64,000 nt of DNA, taken from positions 2,046,001-2,110,000 of the forward strand of contig CP108521.1 in NCBI GenBank assembly GCA_035999765.1. Direction: 5' to 3'. Below are positions 34,895 to 43,365 of this stretch, one piece after another (position 1 is the first letter of the stretch; every line of letters begins with the position of its first letter). The notes under the pieces were generated by a model, which made no database searches, was not told where the DNA came from, and saw only the letters and a list, made by a program, of their open reading frames with translations. The translations under genes and the position numbers were made by a program. The DNA is from Streptomyces sp. NBC_01231 (lineage in GTDB: Bacteria > Actinomycetota > Actinomycetes > Streptomycetales > Streptomycetaceae).

Positions 34895-35320
34895 TCAGGT
34901 GGTCTTGGCCGACACCACAGGGCCCCAACCCGGTTGCACGGGAGTGTCGCCCTCGAAGACCTGAGCAGAGAACCAGATTGTGCTGTGCTCAGGGATTTCG
35001 TCCGCCCACTCACAGTAGGCCCAGCCCGGATTGTAATTGTGACAGCGGTACCCGAACGGGTCGTCGATGCCCTTACTCCAGCCAGCTACTGGGTGATGTC
35101 CGTCCTCCTTCTTGTCCTTCACCCAGAACTTGTCGCCTAACGCCTCGAAGCAGGCTATGGCCGCTGCTCCGACGGAACAGGGCGCACCGCTGGGCGGGCC
35201 GCTCGCCGCGCTAATCGCTTGCCTACCGTCGTCCGCCACAGGGCTTGCCATAGCCGGGCCACCACTCAGAACGAGTGAGGTGAACACTACGCCCGCAATC
35301 GTTGCCCATTTTGTGCGCAT
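34895..35320 (-). CDS. small secreted Cys protein, paralogue A
   Basis: The 141-residue protein begins MRTKWATIAGVVFTSLVL with a Sec-type signal peptide ending near AMA-SPVA. The mature part of about 105 residues has five Cys and the pattern GAPCS, CFEALGDKFWVKDKKEDGHH, W, CHNY, YCEWADEIPEHSTIWF. It shares this skeleton with the next gene, so the two form a paralogous pair. ATG 35320 follows an excellent AGGAGG seven bases upstream. No known domain is recognised. The conserved Trp, DGHH and EH residues could bind a ligand or metal, but that is speculation. Codon GC is lower than in flanking core genes, consistent with horizontal acquisition. Confidence 0.8.
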   Translation of the reverse strand: MRTKWATIAGVVFTSLVLSGGPAMASPVADDGRQAISAASGPPSGAPCSVGAAAIACFEALGDKFWVKDKKEDGHHPVAGWSKGIDDPFGYRCHNYNPGWAYCEWADEIPEHSTIWFSAQVFEGDTPVQPGWGPVVSAKTT

Positions 35321-35380
35321 ATATCCTCCTGGTCGAGTACCAATTTTCGGCACAGAGTCATTTGCCCCTGAATCGCGAAT

Positions 35381-35803
35381 TCAGGATGTCGAAGAAAACG
35401 ATTGCGGACTCGCACCACCGTTGACAATGTGGCTGCCCTCCATTGTCACCGGCCAGAAGGTGATGGTCTGGTGTTCCGCTATTTTGTCGGCGAGACCGTC
35501 ACAGACCGTCCACCCCGCAGCTTTGCCCGCGTAGTCATGGCAAACCTTGTCGTCGGTCGACGGATCACTTCCCACCCACCAGATGACCGCGGCGTGATGG
35601 CCATCATCCTTGGTATCCCGCACCCAGATCTCATCCCCGAGAGTCACAAAGCAGCCTTCGGCCCAGCCCCCAAAGGAACAGGCAGCCCCGGCAGGAGGAC
35701 CGCCCGCGACATTGCGGGCGGTGGAGCCGCTCGCAAACGCCGTACCGCTCGCCAGGACGACGGCGAACGCCGCCGCACCAACCACTGTAAAAAGCTTCCT
35801 CAA
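35381..35803 (-). CDS. small secreted Cys protein, paralogue B
   Basis: The 140-residue protein starts at TTG 35803 (behind GGGGGAAAG) with a signal peptide (RKLFTVVGAAAFAVVLASG, cleavage near AFA-SGS). The mature region repeats the skeleton of paralogue A: GAACS, CFVTLGDEIWVRDTKDDGHH, W, CHDY, WTVCDGLADKIAEHQTITF, followed by MEG. Four Cys align between the two. The pair lies 60 bp apart on the same strand between the intact opu operon and the relic opu 3' end. Function unknown; secretion and duplication are seen, everything else is open. Confidence 0.8.
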   Translation of the reverse strand: MRKLFTVVGAAAFAVVLASGTAFASGSTARNVAGGPPAGAACSFGGWAEGCFVTLGDEIWVRDTKDDGHHAAVIWWVGSDPSTDDKVCHDYAGKAAGWTVCDGLADKIAEHQTITFWPVTMEGSHIVNGGASPQSFSSTS

Positions 35804-35835
35804 CGCTTTCCCCCATCTTCATCGAATGCGCGAGA

Positions 35836-35861
35836 CCCCCCGACAATTGCCGGCCGGGGGG
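35836..35861 (-). terminator. hairpin terminator after opuABC
   Basis: CCCCCCG (35836-35842) pairs with CGGGGGG (35855-35861) across a 12-nt loop. It lies about 90 bp beyond the opuABC stop and upstream of the secreted-protein gene, separating the two transcription units. Confidence 0.65.
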
Positions 35862-35951
35862 CCTCAACATTTCACACCCGATGGCGATCATGCAATACCT
35901 GACCGCTCATGCGTTCCAACTTGGCGGGGTAGCACGCAGGGCCAAGGAATG

Positions 35952-38567
35952 CTATTGCGGCGTCATCGTCTCCGCGTATCCCGGATGCCGCTTGAGCCAC
36001 GTGTCAACGGCTTCGGGTTCATGACCCTTTCCGCGCTGCTTGATCTCACCCTCCAAGCTGCCGAGCTCTTCCTCGCTCATCTTGAAGTTCTTAATCCACT
36101 TCGTGAGCTGCGGATACTGCGCGGGGAACTTCTCGTTGGAGATCGTGCGGATGGTGTTGCCCTCGCCGAAGAGCTTCTTGTCGTCCTTCAGCTTCGTGAG
36201 GTCGTACTGGCTGTACGCCCAGTGCGGCGACCACAGGACGACCGCGACGGGCTCCTTCTTGGCGTAGGCGCGCTTGAGCTCGGCGAGCATCGTGGGCGTG
36301 GAGCCGTCGACGACCTTGTACTCCTTGTCCAGGCCGTACCCGGGAAGAACCTTCGTCTTGAGGAGGTTCATCTCGCCGGTACCCGGCTCGATGCCGATGA
36401 TCTTCCCGTCGAAGGTGTCCGCCTTGCCCTTGAGGTCCTCCAGGGAGTCGACGCCCTTCACGTACGAGGGCACCGCGACCTCCAGTGAGGTCGGCTGGTA
36501 CCAGGTCCCCAGATCCTTGAGTCTGTCCTTGCTCTTTTCCCAGTAATTCTGCTGGGCGTAGGGCAGCCAGGCGTCGAAGTTGAGGTCGAGGTCGCCCGAG
36601 GCCAGGCCGGTGTAGACGGGGCCGACGTCCATCTGCTTGAGGTTCAGCTGGTAGCCGCGCCGCTCCAGGACGTTCTTCCAGAGGTAGGTGACGGCGATGT
36701 CCTCGTCCCAGGCGAACCAGGCGACGTCCAGCGGGCGCTTCGCCTCAGCCGGGCTGGCGGCCTCGGCGTTCTTGACCGGGGCCATCTTGTCGACGAGGCC
36801 GGGGTTCTGCTTCAGCCAGGCGCGCACGGCGTCCTGCTGTTTGCCCTCACCGGCCTTGTTGATCTCCGCCTCAAGACCGGTGAGCTGCTTCTCGGACAGC
36901 TTGAAGTTCTTGAGCCATTCGCCGGCCTCCGGGTTGTCCGCGGCGAAGCCCTTGCGGGCGACCGTGTGGACGCCGTCGCCGGTACCCCAGGCGCCCTTCG
37001 GGTCCTTCAGCTTCTTCAGGTCGTAGTCGCTGTACGCCCAGTGCGGGGACCAGAGGGTGGCGACTATCGGCTCCTTCTTGGAGTACGCCCGCTTGAGTTG
37101 GGCCAGCATGGCGGGCGTCGAGCTGTCGACGACCTGGTACTCCTGGTCGAGGCCGTACTCCTTGAGGACCTTGCTCTTCAGCAGGGACATCATGCCGGCG
37201 CTGGACTCGATGCCGGTGATCTTGCCACCGAACTCGGAGGCCTTGCCCTTGAGGTCGGCCAGGGAGTTGACGTCCTTCATGTACGCCGGGACGCTCAGCT
37301 CCAGGGACGTCCGGTCGTACCAGGCGCCGAGGTCGTCGAGCTTGGCGCCGTACTTCTTCCAGTACTCGGCGTGGGTGGTCGGCAGCCAGGCGTCCGTCTG
37401 GAAGTCGAGCTGGCCCGCGGCGAGCGAGGTGTACAGCGGGCCCGCTTCGAGTTGCTTGGTCTCGACGTCGAAGCCGCGCCGCTCCAGGACCTCCTTCCAC
37501 AGGAAGGTGGAAGCGACGCCCTCGTCCCAGGGGATGTACCCGATGGTGATCTTCTTGCCCTGGCCGACGTTCGTCGCGTCCGAGGCGGTGGCCTCGCCCT
37601 TCGAGTCGCCGAAGATGCCCATGCCGCCCGCGACCAGCGCGAGCACGACGATGCCGATGACCGCGACCGCGGGGCGCGGGCGGAAGTTCGAGATCGTCAC
37701 ACCGTGGGCGGCGCGCAGCTTGGCGAGAGCGCGGCGGCCCGTCGGGGACGCCTGGGTACCCAGGGCGCTGGTCATGCGGTCGAGGTAGATCGCCAGGATC
37801 ACGATGGAGATGCCTGCCTCGGAGCCGAGGCCGACATTGAGCTGGCCGAGGGCCTCGTTCACGTCGGCGCCCAGTCCGTCGGCACCGACCATGCCCGCGA
37901 TGGCGGCCATGGACAGGCCCAGCATGATGACCTGGTTGACGCCGGCCATGATCGTGGGGAGGGCGAGCGGGAGCTGGATGCGCAGCAGGGTGTCGCGCGG
38001 GGCGGTGCCGAACGCGTCGGCAGCCTCGACCAGTTCCTTGTCGACCTGACGGATGCCCAGCTCCGTCATGCGGACGCCGGGGGCCAGGGCGAAGATCAGG
38101 GTCGCGACGATGCCGGCGGGGGCTCCCGAGCCGAAGAAGAGGATGGCCGGGATGAGGTAGATCATCGCAGGCAGCGTCTGCATGAAGTCGAGGACCGGCC
38201 GCACGAGGGAGCTGACCCGGTCCGAGCGAGCCGCCCAGATGCCGACCGGCACCGCGCTGACCAGGGCGATGATCGTCGCGACGAGGACGAGTGACAACGT
38301 CATCATCGCGTGGTCCCACAGTTCGAGGGAGTCCACGAACGCGAACCCGACGAACGTCAGCACGCCCGCGACCGCGCCGCGCAGCCAGAACGCGATCACG
38401 GCGAAGATGCCCGCGAGCAGCAGGGGGTGCGGGGCCTGGAGGACGGTGTCGATGCCGTCGTAGAAGCCCTCGAAGACGGTCTTGAGGAAGTCGAACAGCC
38501 AGGCCATGTGGTCGAGCAGCCACTCGACGGTGCTGTTGACCCAGTCACCGAACGGGATCCTAGGCAC
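35952..38567 (-). CDS. opuABC: glycine betaine/proline ABC transporter permease fused to two substrate-binding domains
   Basis: The 871-residue fusion has a permease of six or seven helices at about residues 1-290, with the coupling-helix motif EAADAFGTAPRDTLLRIQLPLALP. A further membrane anchor follows near 305-325. Two OpuAC domains come next (about 330-590 and 608-871), each with WDE at the start, DAWLP, and LWSPHWAYS ligand-box sequences. This imports compatible solutes under osmotic stress. GTG 38567 overlaps the ATPase gene by 8 bp. The last 200 bp look lower in GC than the rest. Together with the second 3' end at 34560 this hints that the gene end was exchanged by recombination. The protein itself looks complete. 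Confidence 0.92.
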   Translation of the reverse strand: MPRIPFGDWVNSTVEWLLDHMAWLFDFLKTVFEGFYDGIDTVLQAPHPLLLAGIFAVIAFWLRGAVAGVLTFVGFAFVDSLELWDHAMMTLSLVLVATIIALVSAVPVGIWAARSDRVSSLVRPVLDFMQTLPAMIYLIPAILFFGSGAPAGIVATLIFALAPGVRMTELGIRQVDKELVEAADAFGTAPRDTLLRIQLPLALPTIMAGVNQVIMLGLSMAAIAGMVGADGLGADVNEALGQLNVGLGSEAGISIVILAIYLDRMTSALGTQASPTGRRALAKLRAAHGVTISNFRPRPAVAVIGIVVLALVAGGMGIFGDSKGEATASDATNVGQGKKITIGYIPWDEGVASTFLWKEVLERRGFDVETKQLEAGPLYTSLAAGQLDFQTDAWLPTTHAEYWKKYGAKLDDLGAWYDRTSLELSVPAYMKDVNSLADLKGKASEFGGKITGIESSAGMMSLLKSKVLKEYGLDQEYQVVDSSTPAMLAQLKRAYSKKEPIVATLWSPHWAYSDYDLKKLKDPKGAWGTGDGVHTVARKGFAADNPEAGEWLKNFKLSEKQLTGLEAEINKAGEGKQQDAVRAWLKQNPGLVDKMAPVKNAEAASPAEAKRPLDVAWFAWDEDIAVTYLWKNVLERRGYQLNLKQMDVGPVYTGLASGDLDLNFDAWLPYAQQNYWEKSKDRLKDLGTWYQPTSLEVAVPSYVKGVDSLEDLKGKADTFDGKIIGIEPGTGEMNLLKTKVLPGYGLDKEYKVVDGSTPTMLAELKRAYAKKEPVAVVLWSPHWAYSQYDLTKLKDDKKLFGEGNTIRTISNEKFPAQYPQLTKWIKNFKMSEEELGSLEGEIKQRGKGHEPEAVDTWLKRHPGYAETMTPQ

Positions 38568-39648
38568 GGGCGATCACCTTCTCGACGCCGTGATCGCCGG
38601 GTGAGTCGCACGGAGCGGGTTCGCCGTGCTCGTCGCCGAGGAAGCCGACGAGCCGTGCCCGGGGGACGACGCCGACTAGTTCTCCGTCCTTGTCGAGGAC
38701 GGAGACGGGGTGCGTCAGCCTCGCGCTGATCGCGCAGAGCTCACCGAACGGGGTGTCGGGGGTGGCGGTCTCGCAGTCGCAGTCCGCCTCGTCGCCGCGC
38801 ACCTCGGTGTCCATGACGGAGGCCGCGGTGAGGATGCGGGAGCGATCGACGTCCTGGGTGAAGGAGGCCACGTAGTCGTTCGCGGGGCGGATCAGGATGT
38901 CCTCGGCGGTGCCGATCTGCACGATGCGGCCGTCACGCATGACGGCGATGCGGTCGCCCAGGCGCATGGCCTCGTTGAGATCGTGTGTGATGAAGACGAT
39001 GGTCTTCTTGAGTTCCTTTTGCAGCTCGATCAGCTGGTCCTGCATGTCACGGCGGATCAGCGGGTCCAGCGCGCTGAACGACTCGTCCATGAGCAGCAGG
39101 TCGGCGTCGGTGGCCAGGGCGCGGGCCAGGCCCACACGCTGCTGCATGCCGCCGGACAGCTCGTCGGGCCAGGACTTCTCCCAGCCGGCCAGTCCACACA
39201 GGGCGAGCGCCTCGGCGGCCCGCGCCTCGCGCTCACGCCGGGGAACCCCCTGGACGGCCAGGCCGTAGGCGGCGTTCTCCAGGACGCTGCGGTGCGGGAA
39301 GAGCGCGAAGTGCTGGAAGACCATACTGATCTTGTGCGCGCGGACCTCGCGCAGCGCGCGGTCACTGAGGGCGGTCAGGTCCTGATCGTCGAAACGGACA
39401 TGACCCGCGGTCGGCTCCAGGAGTCCGTTGAGCATCCGCAGCAGCGTGGACTTGCCGGAGCCGGACAGACCCATCACGACGAAGATCTCGCCAGGTTCCA
39501 CGGTGAAGGACGCGTCGATCACGGCGGCCGTGGTGCCGTCGGAACGCAGTTCCTCCCGGTCGGCTCCCTTTCGCAGCTGCTCGACAGCGTTGTCCGGTCG
39601 TCTTCCGAACACCTTGTAAAGGCCTGCGGCCTCAAGTCTGGATGACAC
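38560..39648 (-). CDS. opuAA: glycine betaine ABC transporter ATP-binding protein
   Basis: The 362-residue ATPase has Walker A GLSGSGKST, Q-loop, signature LSGGMQQR, Walker B LLLMDES and switch His in THD. An N-terminal QLRKGADREELRSDG extension typical of ProV/OpuAA is present. The C-terminal part (about 285-350) is a CBS-like regulatory domain (ILTAASVMD, VSVLDKDGELVGVVPRARLVGFL). GTG 39648 lies six bases after AGAGGT. It forms a two-gene operon with opuABC. The 304-bp upstream region carries nested palindromes likely to matter for osmotic control. Confidence 0.94.
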   Translation of the reverse strand: MSSRLEAAGLYKVFGRRPDNAVEQLRKGADREELRSDGTTAAVIDASFTVEPGEIFVVMGLSGSGKSTLLRMLNGLLEPTAGHVRFDDQDLTALSDRALREVRAHKISMVFQHFALFPHRSVLENAAYGLAVQGVPRREREARAAEALALCGLAGWEKSWPDELSGGMQQRVGLARALATDADLLLMDESFSALDPLIRRDMQDQLIELQKELKKTIVFITHDLNEAMRLGDRIAVMRDGRIVQIGTAEDILIRPANDYVASFTQDVDRSRILTAASVMDTEVRGDEADCDCETATPDTPFGELCAISARLTHPVSVLDKDGELVGVVPRARLVGFLGDEHGEPAPCDSPGDHGVEKVIARA

Positions 39649-39952
39649 GCGTACCTCTAGTCTCGGCGGGCAGAAGCAGAGACGCGAGGCCACGACCAGT
39701 TGAAAGCGCAACCAGCACATCTCTTAGTGGCGGCGCCTGCCCAGACGCCTTGTGACCAAACGTTGAAGTGTTCCACTTCACAGGACGTTTACGTCCACCC
39801 GTCCCGCTCCGCGCGCCTGGCCCGCGCCTTGCGACCACATCGTTGCCAACGGGGTTGTGGCCGACCGCTCTTGTGAGTGCGGTACGGCGTCATGCGTTTC
39901 GAACCTGTTGATGCTCGGCGACAACGCATCGCAGGTGTTTACTATTACCCGC
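39649..39952. other. 304-bp divergent region between opu operon and integrase
   Basis: No gene is seen. Apart from the nested palindromes at 39758-39796, a TACTAT at 39940-39945 just before the integrase ATG could be a -10 of a short-leader transcript. An attachment half-site of the integrase might also lie here, but I could not identify one. Confidence 0.45.
39758..39796. promoter_or_regulatory. nested palindromes upstream of the opu operon
   Basis: TGAAGTG-TTC-CACTTCA (39764-39780) is a perfect 7-bp inverted repeat. It is flanked by AAACGT (39758) and ACGTTT (39785), which extend the dyad after a 4-bp bulge. Overlapping the right side is a second perfect palindrome, GGACGT-TT-ACGTCC (39783-39796). 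They lie 110-150 bp upstream of the opuAA start. A repressor site is likely; a recombinase site is the alternative. Confidence 0.5.
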
Positions 39953-41455
39953 ATGACAACTGCATTCTCCCAGGGCCGGCGGGTGATCGGGTACGCCCGC
40001 ATCTCCAAGGCCACGGACGAGAGCACGTCGATCGAGCGCCAGCGGGAGCTGATCCGGACGACCTGCCAGGCACGGGGCTGGGCGCTCGCCGAAATCATCG
40101 AGGACATCGACGTCTCCGCCACCAGGACGCGGCTGGACCGCCCCGGCCTCACCCGCGTCCGCGAAGCCATCCAGTCGGGGCGTGCCGACATCGTGCTGGT
40201 CTGGAGGATCGACCGCGTCGCGCGTTCGGTGTCCGACCTCGCCGCGCTGACGGATGAGTGGGCCAAGGCCGGGGTGTCGCTCGTGTCGGCCACCGAGCCG
40301 TTCGACATGACGACGTCCGCCGGTCGCATGCTGCTTCAGCTCCTGGGCGTGTTCGCCGAGTTCGAGGCCGCCACCATCCGCGACCGGGTCCTCGCCGCGC
40401 GGGCAGCCCTCGTGAAAGCCGGCCGCCACCCCGGAGGAGCAGCGCCGTACGGCTACCGCGTCGTCGACAACCCGACAGGCGCCGGGAAGGTGCTGGAGGT
40501 CGACCCCGTCGAAGCCGCGTACGTGCGCAAGGCCGCCGACATGATCCTGGACGGGAAGTCGCTGTACTACACGACGGCGGCGCTCAATGCCGCCGGGTCA
40601 AACCCCCGCAAGGCCGCCGCCTGGTCCATGACATCGCTGCGGATCGTTCTGACGCAGGACGCATCGCTCGGCTACATGACCCACAACGGGAAGCTGGTCC
40701 GCAACGACGACGGAGAACCGGCCCAGGTCTGGGAACCCATCCTGCCGCTCGAAGACATGGCCCGACTCCGCATGCTGCTGGCACCGACGAAGGCGCCGGG
40801 CGGCGAGCGGAAGCGCAGGGCGCGCCTGCTGTCCGGCGGACTGCTGCGGTGCTCGACCTGCGGCGGCTCGATGCGGGTGAACAGAACCGGCGGAGCGAAA
40901 CCTGTCGTGCGGTACTCGTGCTCGGGCAAGTCCGACGGCACCGGCTGTCAGCGCGGCGTTTCGATCGTCGCCGAGCGCATTGAGGAGTACATCACGGGGA
41001 CCTTCCTCGATCTCGTCGGGCGGTACTCGGTCGTCGAGGTCCGCGAAAGCGTCCGCGAAGTCGCCGACCTGGCCGCCGTCGAGGCGGAGATCAAGGCGAC
41101 GACCGCCGAACTGGCGGACGTGGACGACGACGACAAGGAAGCGGAGCTGCTGGCCAACCTCCGCTCGCTCAAGGCGCGGCGTAGGCAGCTCCTCTCCCAG
41201 CCGAGCGAGCCCGTCGTCGAGTACGTCGAGCTGGGCCAGACCTTCACTGAAGCCTGGGAGGGGCGCGACACGGACGGCCGCCGCTCACTGCTGGAGAGCG
41301 CCATCGCGCACATCGTCGTCCGCCCGGGTACGCGTGGCCGCCGAGGTATCGACCCTCAGAGAGTCGATATTCACTGGCGGAACAAGTACGGCCCGGACGT
41401 CGACGTAGTAGACGTACTAAGCGCGGACGACCACATCAGCCAGCTGTCCGACTGA
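39953..41455 (+). CDS. large serine recombinase (phage/ICE-type integrase)
   Basis: The product is 500 residues from ATG 39953. The resolvase catalytic domain is at residues 1-150, with Ser18 in GYARISKATDEST, the Arg cluster DIDVSATRTRLDRPGL and VWRIDRVARSVSDL. A recombinase domain (PYGYRVVDNP, about 160-270), a zinc ribbon (CSTCGGSM with YSCSGKSDGTGC, about 302-335) and a long coiled-coil region (about 360-430) follow. This is the architecture of unidirectional integrases of actinophages and integrative elements. No phage structural, excisionase or conjugation genes accompany it, so it appears to be an orphan from a decayed element. A start further upstream would add a non-homologous tail. 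Confidence 0.92.
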   Translation: MTTAFSQGRRVIGYARISKATDESTSIERQRELIRTTCQARGWALAEIIEDIDVSATRTRLDRPGLTRVREAIQSGRADIVLVWRIDRVARSVSDLAALTDEWAKAGVSLVSATEPFDMTTSAGRMLLQLLGVFAEFEAATIRDRVLAARAALVKAGRHPGGAAPYGYRVVDNPTGAGKVLEVDPVEAAYVRKAADMILDGKSLYYTTAALNAAGSNPRKAAAWSMTSLRIVLTQDASLGYMTHNGKLVRNDDGEPAQVWEPILPLEDMARLRMLLAPTKAPGGERKRRARLLSGGLLRCSTCGGSMRVNRTGGAKPVVRYSCSGKSDGTGCQRGVSIVAERIEEYITGTFLDLVGRYSVVEVRESVREVADLAAVEAEIKATTAELADVDDDDKEAELLANLRSLKARRRQLLSQPSEPVVEYVELGQTFTEAWEGRDTDGRRSLLESAIAHIVVRPGTRGRRGIDPQRVDIHWRNKYGPDVDVVDVLSADDHISQLSD

Positions 41456-42160
41456 CAGGTAATGCGTCCATGCGGGCGCTCCTGGGCACATGGCCGTCCG
41501 GGGCGCCCGTTCGGCCGTCTTAGGGGCGCTACCAACTCTGTCCCGGACGGATGCAGTTCAAAGCAACCGGTTTGGATAGCTGGACCACGACGGGCCCAGC
41601 TGGAGCGACCCGCCACCGGCCGCCACGGAGGCCACCATCCCCGACCGTTCGCAGATCATCAGCCTGCCCGTTGATGCGCCGAAACGCCGAGCGCGTCAGC
41701 GTACGGGACCGGCGGCTCCTGATGCATTGAGCGCGGCGAGCCACGGGAGTCAGGTCTGTGGGAGTCCCAAGCCAGTGCCAGCTGAACAATGCCATCCCGA
41801 GGCAGAGTCGATCTGCGTCGGCCAGTCCAGGTCGCGCAGCCGGTGAGCACTCAAGGGATCAGAGCGGCGATCAACAGGGTGAGGGGCAAGAAAATCACTG
41901 TGAGAGTTCTTCTGCGGCCCGGGTTGGGTTGCTGCCAGGCTCGGCGCTCGTGATCCGGCATGACTCGCAAAATAACTGGCGTCCCGTCAGGGGCTGCCGT
42001 GCCCCCGAGATGTCTGCCGGACGCGGGCGTCGGCCTGGCCCACCCGTTGGCTTGATCAGCAGCTTGTCCGCCTCTCGGCGTGACTCATCACAGTTCCGCC
42101 ACGCGGTGACTCCACCCAGGCCGACGCCGTTACGGTCGTCCGCCCGGAGGAGAACACCGC
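41456..42160. other. 705-bp non-coding stretch between integrase and IS110 transposase
   Basis: No gene is supported by codon bias in any frame. The right part, perhaps from about 41900, should be the left non-coding end of the IS110 element, which in this group encodes the bridge RNA. A GGGGC-TGCCGT-GCCCC hairpin near 41991-42006 lies in it. The left part may be remains of the integrase element or its attachment site. Confidence 0.4.
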
Positions 42161-43228
42161 GTGACCATGCTCGCAGAACACATCGACGGCGTCATCGGCG
42201 TCGACACCCACCGCGACACACTTGCCGCAGCCGCCGTCAGCCCCATCGGCGCCGTCCTGGAGACCACCGACGCACCCGCCCACGGCCGCGGCTACCAGCG
42301 CCTGCTGGAGTTCGCCCGACAGCACGTGTCCGGTCGGCGCTGCTGGGCCCTGGAAGGCACCGGCAGCTACGGCGCCGGACTCGCCGCCTTCCTCGAAGAC
42401 GCCGGTGAACGCGTCGTCGAGGTCTGCCGGCCCAAGCGGCCGCCGGTCCGTGGAGGCCGCAAGACGGACATGCTCGACGCCATCCGAGCGGCCCGCGAGG
42501 CCCTGGCCACCGAGCACGTCATCCAGCCCCGCAAACGTGGGGAACGCGAAGCCATGCGTGTGCTGCTGGCGACCCGGCAAGGCGCCGTGCACGCCTCCAC
42601 CGCGGCCATCAACCAGCTCAAGGCCCTGATCATCTCCGCGCCGGACGACCTCCGCGCTGAACTGCGCCGTCTGAGCCGACCGGCACAGGTCACACGCTGC
42701 GCGAGCCTCCGCGACCGCCCCGTGCTGTCCACCGAGCACCGCATGACCATCCGCGCCCTGCGGTCCACTGCCCAGCGGATCCGCCACCTGCAGACCGAGG
42801 CCAGCGAGCTACAGACCGAGCTCCTCCGGCTCGTCCGTCAACAGGCCCCCGATTTGCTGGAGTTGCTCGGCATCGGCCCGATCACCGCAGCGCAGATCCT
42901 GGTCAGCTGGTCCCACCCGGGCCGGTTCCGCTCGGAGGCCGCCTTCGCCTCCTTCGCCGGCGTCGCGCCGATCCCGGCCTCGTCGGGCCTGACCAACAAG
43001 CACCGGCTGAACCGGGGCGGCGACCGCCAGCTGAACCGAGCGATGCACACGATCACCTTGATCAGGATGCGGCTCGATCCGGACACGAAGACGTACGTGG
43101 CCCGCCGTGTCGGCGAGGGCAAAAGCCCCCGCGACGCGCAGCGATGCCTCAAGCGCAACATCTGCCGCCAGATCTTCAAGATCCTCGAACGAAGGAACCA
43201 CGTGGACGAGCTTCCTCAAGCGGCTTGA
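42161..43228 (+). CDS. IS110-family transposase (DEDD recombinase)
   Basis: The 355-residue protein is full length. The RuvC-like DEDD residues are visible: Asp15 in GVDTHRD, Glu65 in WALEGTGSYG, Asp103 and Asp106 in KTDMLDA. The C-terminal transposase_20 domain carries LLGIGPITAAQILVSW, FASFAGVAPIPASSG with the second-site Ser, and HRLNRGGDRQLNRAMH. GTG 42161 follows GGAGGAG. IS110 enzymes act with a bridge RNA and leave no terminal inverted repeats, so element ends cannot be read off directly. The right end probably lies just past the stop, since a minus-strand ORF begins to make sense there. Likely still active. Confidence 0.93.
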   Translation: MTMLAEHIDGVIGVDTHRDTLAAAAVSPIGAVLETTDAPAHGRGYQRLLEFARQHVSGRRCWALEGTGSYGAGLAAFLEDAGERVVEVCRPKRPPVRGGRKTDMLDAIRAAREALATEHVIQPRKRGEREAMRVLLATRQGAVHASTAAINQLKALIISAPDDLRAELRRLSRPAQVTRCASLRDRPVLSTEHRMTIRALRSTAQRIRHLQTEASELQTELLRLVRQQAPDLLELLGIGPITAAQILVSWSHPGRFRSEAAFASFAGVAPIPASSGLTNKHRLNRGGDRQLNRAMHTITLIRMRLDPDTKTYVARRVGEGKSPRDAQRCLKRNICRQIFKILERRNHVDELPQAA

Positions 43229-43365
43229 CACGGCATAGCAGCCTCGGGAGTTGCTATCAGCCAGCCCATGCGCGAGGACGTTTTCGCACCGACAAGGACG
43301 CAGAACGGCGCCATGAGGAGCACGTAGAAGAGGAACACTGCCCAGATGATGACGCCTGCGCCCAC
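43216..43365 (-). CDS. small membrane protein, C-terminus possibly truncated by IS110
   Basis: A 49-codon minus-strand frame starts at GTG 43365, preceded nine bases upstream by AGGAGG. It encodes a strong hydrophobic segment (VIIWAVFLFYVLLMAPFCVLVG) followed by AKTSSRMGWLIATPEAAM. The last 13 bp overlap the 3' end of the IS110 transposase, so the final residues may come from the insertion sequence, with the original gene interrupted. No family is recognised. The good ribosome binding site and clean membrane helix argue that it was a real gene; whether it is still functional is unknown. Confidence 0.5.
   Translation of the reverse strand: MGAGVIIWAVFLFYVLLMAPFCVLVGAKTSSRMGWLIATPEAAMPCQAA

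Noticed and set aside
41529..41795. An 88-codon minus-strand frame between integrase and IS110
   Set aside because: No ribosome binding site, poor third-position GC bias and no motif. Treated as non-coding.
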